A stretch of DNA of 38,199 nt from DATLYT01 sp035574455. Lineage in GTDB: Bacteria; Bacteroidota; Ignavibacteria; UBA10030. Under the pieces are notes generated by a model that was given only the letters and a program-made list of their open reading frames with translations, was not told the DNA's origin and did not search any database. This document shows positions 35,872 through 38,199 of the stretch, in pieces (position 1 is the stretch's first letter; every line of letters begins with the position of its first letter). The position numbers and the translations under genes are program-made. The stretch covers positions 1 to 38,199 of the forward strand of contig DATLYT010000129.1 in NCBI GenBank assembly GCA_035574455.1, read 5' to 3'.

Positions 35872-36519
35872 ATGATCAGAGTTTTCGTTGCGGATGACCA
35901 CCCGGTCGTTCGCGAGGGACTGAAGCAGATTCTTAGTCGTATGGAGAATGTCGTTGTTGTTGGCGAAGCAACAACAGGGCAGGAGGTCATCGATCGCGTC
36001 CTGCAGGCACGGCCCGATATTCTGATTCTTGACCTGAACATGCCGGGGCGTGATGGATTTGAAGTGCTGCGCGTGCTGCGTCGGTCCCATCCGGACCTGC
36101 GCATTCTGGTATTGAGCGTCTATCCCGAGGGGCAGGTGGGTTTACGGGTGCTCGCCCTTGGTGCCAACGGCTTCATCAACAAGGAAAGCATTCCGCAACA
36201 ACTGGAAGACGCCCTTCGCACGCTGGCGGCCGGACGCGATTACGTGCCGGCCGATGTGACCACAGAGATGCTCGAGCGATTTCGCCGCGAAGGATCCGAG
36301 GCTCTCCACGCATCGCTCTCCGTACGTGAATTTCAGGTGCTCCTCCTTCTTGCATCCGGACTCTCGGTGAAGGAGATTGCCGACCGCTTTGCTCTCAGCG
36401 TCAAGACGGTACGAACGTTCCGCACGCGTATCCTTAAGAAGCTCAATCTTAAGAACGACGTAGAACTCACTCACTACGCACTCAAACACCGTCTGATAGC
36501 TTCTCCACCCGCCAATTAG
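35872..36519 (+). CDS. NarL-family response regulator
   Basis: This DNA-binding partner of the PAS kinase is encoded 9 bp upstream of it in the same direction. The receiver (1-120) has D8, D9, phosphoacceptor D54 (LDLNMPGRDGF), S82 and K104. The LuxR-type helix-turn-helix (about 145-205) reads LSVREFQVLLLLASGLSVKEIADRFALSVKTVRTFRTRILKKL. At 215 residues the length is normal. ATG 35872 fits the family N-terminus MIRVFVADDHPVVREGL. An inverted repeat with the GTAGTC/GACTAC motif follows the gene and may be one of its targets. Confidence 0.94.
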   Translation: MIRVFVADDHPVVREGLKQILSRMENVVVVGEATTGQEVIDRVLQARPDILILDLNMPGRDGFEVLRVLRRSHPDLRILVLSVYPEGQVGLRVLALGANGFINKESIPQQLEDALRTLAAGRDYVPADVTTEMLERFRREGSEALHASLSVREFQVLLLLASGLSVKEIADRFALSVKTVRTFRTRILKKLNLKNDVELTHYALKHRLIASPPAN

Positions 36520-36542
36520 TCAAAGCGCTGGGATGTCTCTCT

Positions 36543-36562
36543 CCGTAGTCTTTGGACTACAG
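36543..36562. promoter_or_regulatory. Inverted repeat between the regulator and the next receiver gene (putative operator)
   Basis: CCGTAGTC-TTTG-GACTACAG is an inverted repeat with a 6-bp perfect core (GTAGTC/GACTAC), extended by one further base pair at the outer edge. It shares CTGTAGTC with the site at 7912-7919, though half-site orientation differs from the 7134 palindrome. It lies 82 bp before the stand-alone receiver gene. Confidence 0.4.
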
Positions 36563-36643
36563 TACTATACTCCTCCCGCTTATTGATTCCATACCTTCTT
36601 CCGACGTAGATTCACGAGCACAGGGCTCGGAAGGATCATTCCA

Positions 36644-37039
36644 GTGCTTTCTGTTTTTATTGTTGATGACTCAGAAATCATTCAAGAACGGCTCGTCGAG
36701 AGTTTGTCCAGGATTCCGAGTGTTGCTGTGGTTGGTGCTGTGGGCACACAACGAGAAGCTCTGGAGTATCTTCAAAAGACTGTCCCGGATGTCGTCGTGC
36801 TGGATCTCGAGCTCTCCGACGGAACGGGCTACAACGTACTGCGTGAGCTCCGGAGGCAACCGGATCGGCCGATCTTTGTCGTCTTCACACGGCATGACGC
36901 GGCAGTGCATCGAATGCGCAGTCTTGAACTGGGTGCCGATCTCTTTCTGGATAAGTCTCATGGTTTTTTTGTACTGGCAGACTTTGTCCGCTGGTTAGCG
37001 CGTCGGCAGAGTGCACCCCAGGAAGCCGGGAGTTATTAG
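36644..37039 (+). CDS. Stand-alone receiver (CheY-like) protein
   Basis: This is a single-domain response regulator of 131 residues. D8/D9, phosphoacceptor D54 (VVLDLELSDGTGY), T82 and K104 (DLFLDKS) are in place, so it should be phosphorylated. There is no output domain, so it works through protein contacts, as a CheY-like relay or phosphate sink. GTG 36644 is preceded by GGAAGGA. It sits between the NarL regulator and CheW, which suggests a link between the PAS kinase and a chemotaxis-type pathway. A partner kinase cannot be named from the sequence. Confidence 0.9.
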   Translation: MLSVFIVDDSEIIQERLVESLSRIPSVAVVGAVGTQREALEYLQKTVPDVVVLDLELSDGTGYNVLRELRRQPDRPIFVVFTRHDAAVHRMRSLELGADLFLDKSHGFFVLADFVRWLARRQSAPQEAGSY

Positions 37040-37056
37040 AATGGAGGACCGAGCCT

Positions 37057-37512
37057 ATGGATGTCCGACTCGTTACATTTACCCTCGACGATCAGCGCTA
37101 TGCCGTCATGCTGGAGAGGGTTGAGCGTGTCATCCGCGCCGTAGAACCAACGCCGCTGCCGGAAGCCCCACCAATTATTCCGGGAGTGATCAACCTTGCG
37201 GGGAAGGTCGTTCCTCTCGTGGATGTCCGCAAACGCCTGGGGATGCCCGGCCGGGAGCTTGATCCGGCCGATCATCTTATCATTGCTCGAACCCCGCGGC
37301 GAATTGTGGCTCTTGCCGTTGACGCCGTCACCGGCATCATGACCTGTCCAGAAGAGGCCATTGTGCGAGCCGAGCAGATTCTCCCCGGACTTCACACCGT
37401 CGGCGGAATCATCACGCTCGATGATGGGTTGATGCTGATTTATGACATTGACCGGTTTCTTGCTCTGGAGGATGAACGCATGCTCGATCAATCACTCGCA
37501 ACCACACGGTGA
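37057..37512 (+). CDS. cheW: CheW-family chemotaxis adaptor
   Basis: CheW couples chemoreceptors to the kinase CheA. The 151 residues form one CheW domain: LVTFTLDDQRYAVMLERVERVIR, TPLPEAPPIIPGVINLAGKVVPLVDVRKRLG, the ILPGLHTVGGIITLDDGLMLIYDIDRFL motif and a short tail. ATG 37057 has GGAGGACC upstream. It lies between the stand-alone receiver and CheR. No CheA or receptor is encoded in the window, so these may be elsewhere or downstream. Confidence 0.93.
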   Translation: MDVRLVTFTLDDQRYAVMLERVERVIRAVEPTPLPEAPPIIPGVINLAGKVVPLVDVRKRLGMPGRELDPADHLIIARTPRRIVALAVDAVTGIMTCPEEAIVRAEQILPGLHTVGGIITLDDGLMLIYDIDRFLALEDERMLDQSLATTR

Positions 37513-37518
37513 GCAGAA

Positions 37519-38199
37519 ATGTCGCCGACCGGTGCAGCACGTTTCTCAGTAGAGCCGTTCTTGCTCGCCCGTCTGAGCCAGCTCGTGGGGGAACGACTGG
37601 GTCTGGTGTTCCCCGAAGAACGATGGGATGATCTTGAGCGCGGTGCACACGCCGCAGCGCGAGAGCTTGGATTTCCCGACACTCGTTCGCTCATCCTGTG
37701 GATGGACTCGCATTCCCCCGAACGCAAAACGACCGAAATTCTGGCCTCCCATCTGACGGTGGGAGAAACCTACTTCTTCCGCGATGCAAAGCTTTTCCGG
37801 ACCCTCGAACATATTCTTCTCCCCTCCCTCATTTCGGCGCGGGAGCCGCACCGTCGGCTTCGCATCTGGTGTGCCGCTTGCAGCACCGGTGAGGAAGCCT
37901 ATTCCCTCGCAATCCTCGTCCGAAAGCTTCTGCGGGACTACCGCACGTGGGCCATCACGATCCTTGCCAGCGACATCAACGTCCGGTCTCTGCGAAAGGC
38001 AGAAGAAGGTCTCTATGCCGACTGGTCATTCCGGGATACCCCCGCGTGGGTGAGAGCAGGATTCTTCACAAAACACGATGGAAGGTGGCGGATTGATCCT
38101 TCTCTTGCGCAGATGGTTACGTTTCAGTTCTTGAACCTGCTGGATGAGACGTATCCATCGCTTGTCACAAACACGAATGCGATGGATCTGATTCTCTGT
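37519..38199 (+). CDS. cheR: CheR-type protein methyltransferase, cut by the right edge
   Basis: CheR methylates glutamates on chemoreceptors with S-adenosylmethionine. ATG 37519 lies 6 bp after the cheW stop, and the frame is open for 227 codons to the window end. The N-terminal helical domain (about 1-75) is followed by LTVGETYFFRD and the SAM-binding RIWCAACSTGEEAYSLA. ILASDIN and the closing MDLILC (where relatives read DLIFCRN) follow, so the window ends just before the conserved Asn-Val segment. The C-terminus is missing, so fused TPR repeats, which occur in some relatives, cannot be judged. Confidence 0.93.
   Translation, partial: MSPTGAARFSVEPFLLARLSQLVGERLGLVFPEERWDDLERGAHAAARELGFPDTRSLILWMDSHSPERKTTEILASHLTVGETYFFRDAKLFRTLEHILLPSLISAREPHRRLRIWCAACSTGEEAYSLAILVRKLLRDYRTWAITILASDINVRSLRKAEEGLYADWSFRDTPAWVRAGFFTKHDGRWRIDPSLAQMVTFQFLNLLDETYPSLVTNTNAMDLILC

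Overview
The window looks like chromosome from the Bacteroidota/Chlorobiota side of the FCB group, most plausibly the Ignavibacteria or a nearby lineage. The grounds are a type IX secretion (Por) C-terminal sorting domain with the NYPNPFNPSTTIRF-type start, a Bacteroidota-style YebC N-terminus, an exported two-component propeller sensor kinase, and a single-subunit diheme SdhC in an sdhCAB operon. Clear Shine-Dalgarno sites, GTG starts and sigma70-like promoters (TTGaCT-17-TATATT) argue against a typical core Bacteroidales/Flavobacteriales genome. The lineage is inferred from protein style only.

Layout. 1-3721 (minus): a PafA-type alkaline phosphatase cut by the left edge, then transketolase, whose best start is a CTG. 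3934-7865 (plus): a propeller sensor kinase and a NarL-type response regulator. 7984-14812 (plus): six consecutive genes for exported proteins (four close-packed, two of them overlapping neighbours by the stop/start ATGA), including a lipoprotein with twelve tandem nonapeptides and a T9SS-sorted FG-GAP/VCBS protein. 14818-16123: YebC (minus) and dCMP deaminase (plus). 16193-16824 (minus): a tRNA-Asn(GUU) gene split in its anticodon by a 560-nt group I intron that carries an HNH endonuclease ORF. 17040-20916 (plus): ybaB, recR, two related small lipoproteins, prephenate dehydratase, ftsX. 21074-24510: sdhCAB with a promoter and a terminator. 24705-31671: a 1215-residue exported TPR protein, a coupled cytoplasmic unknown, Obg GTPase, and a Tat-exported metallo-beta-lactamase-fold hydrolase. 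31691-33700 (minus): DinG/XPD-like Fe-S helicase. 33791-33863: initiator tRNA. 34360-38199: PAS histidine kinase, NarL regulator, stand-alone receiver, CheW and a CheR cut by the right edge.

How the parts may work together. The first sensor kinase/regulator pair sits directly before the exported-protein cluster. Copies of a CTGTAGT half-site lie before the regulator gene and before the cluster, which suggests (not proven) that the regulator controls itself and the cluster. A related inverted repeat lies after the second NarL-type regulator. The right end is a signalling module that joins histidine-kinase signalling to chemotaxis-type adaptor and methyltransferase proteins.

The most notable element is the tRNA-Asn group I intron. 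The splice sites, P1 guide pairing, P2, P3, P4, P7 and a P9-type hairpin can all be read directly. The HNH ORF fills the P1 loop, and its last codons double as the guide sequence and P2.
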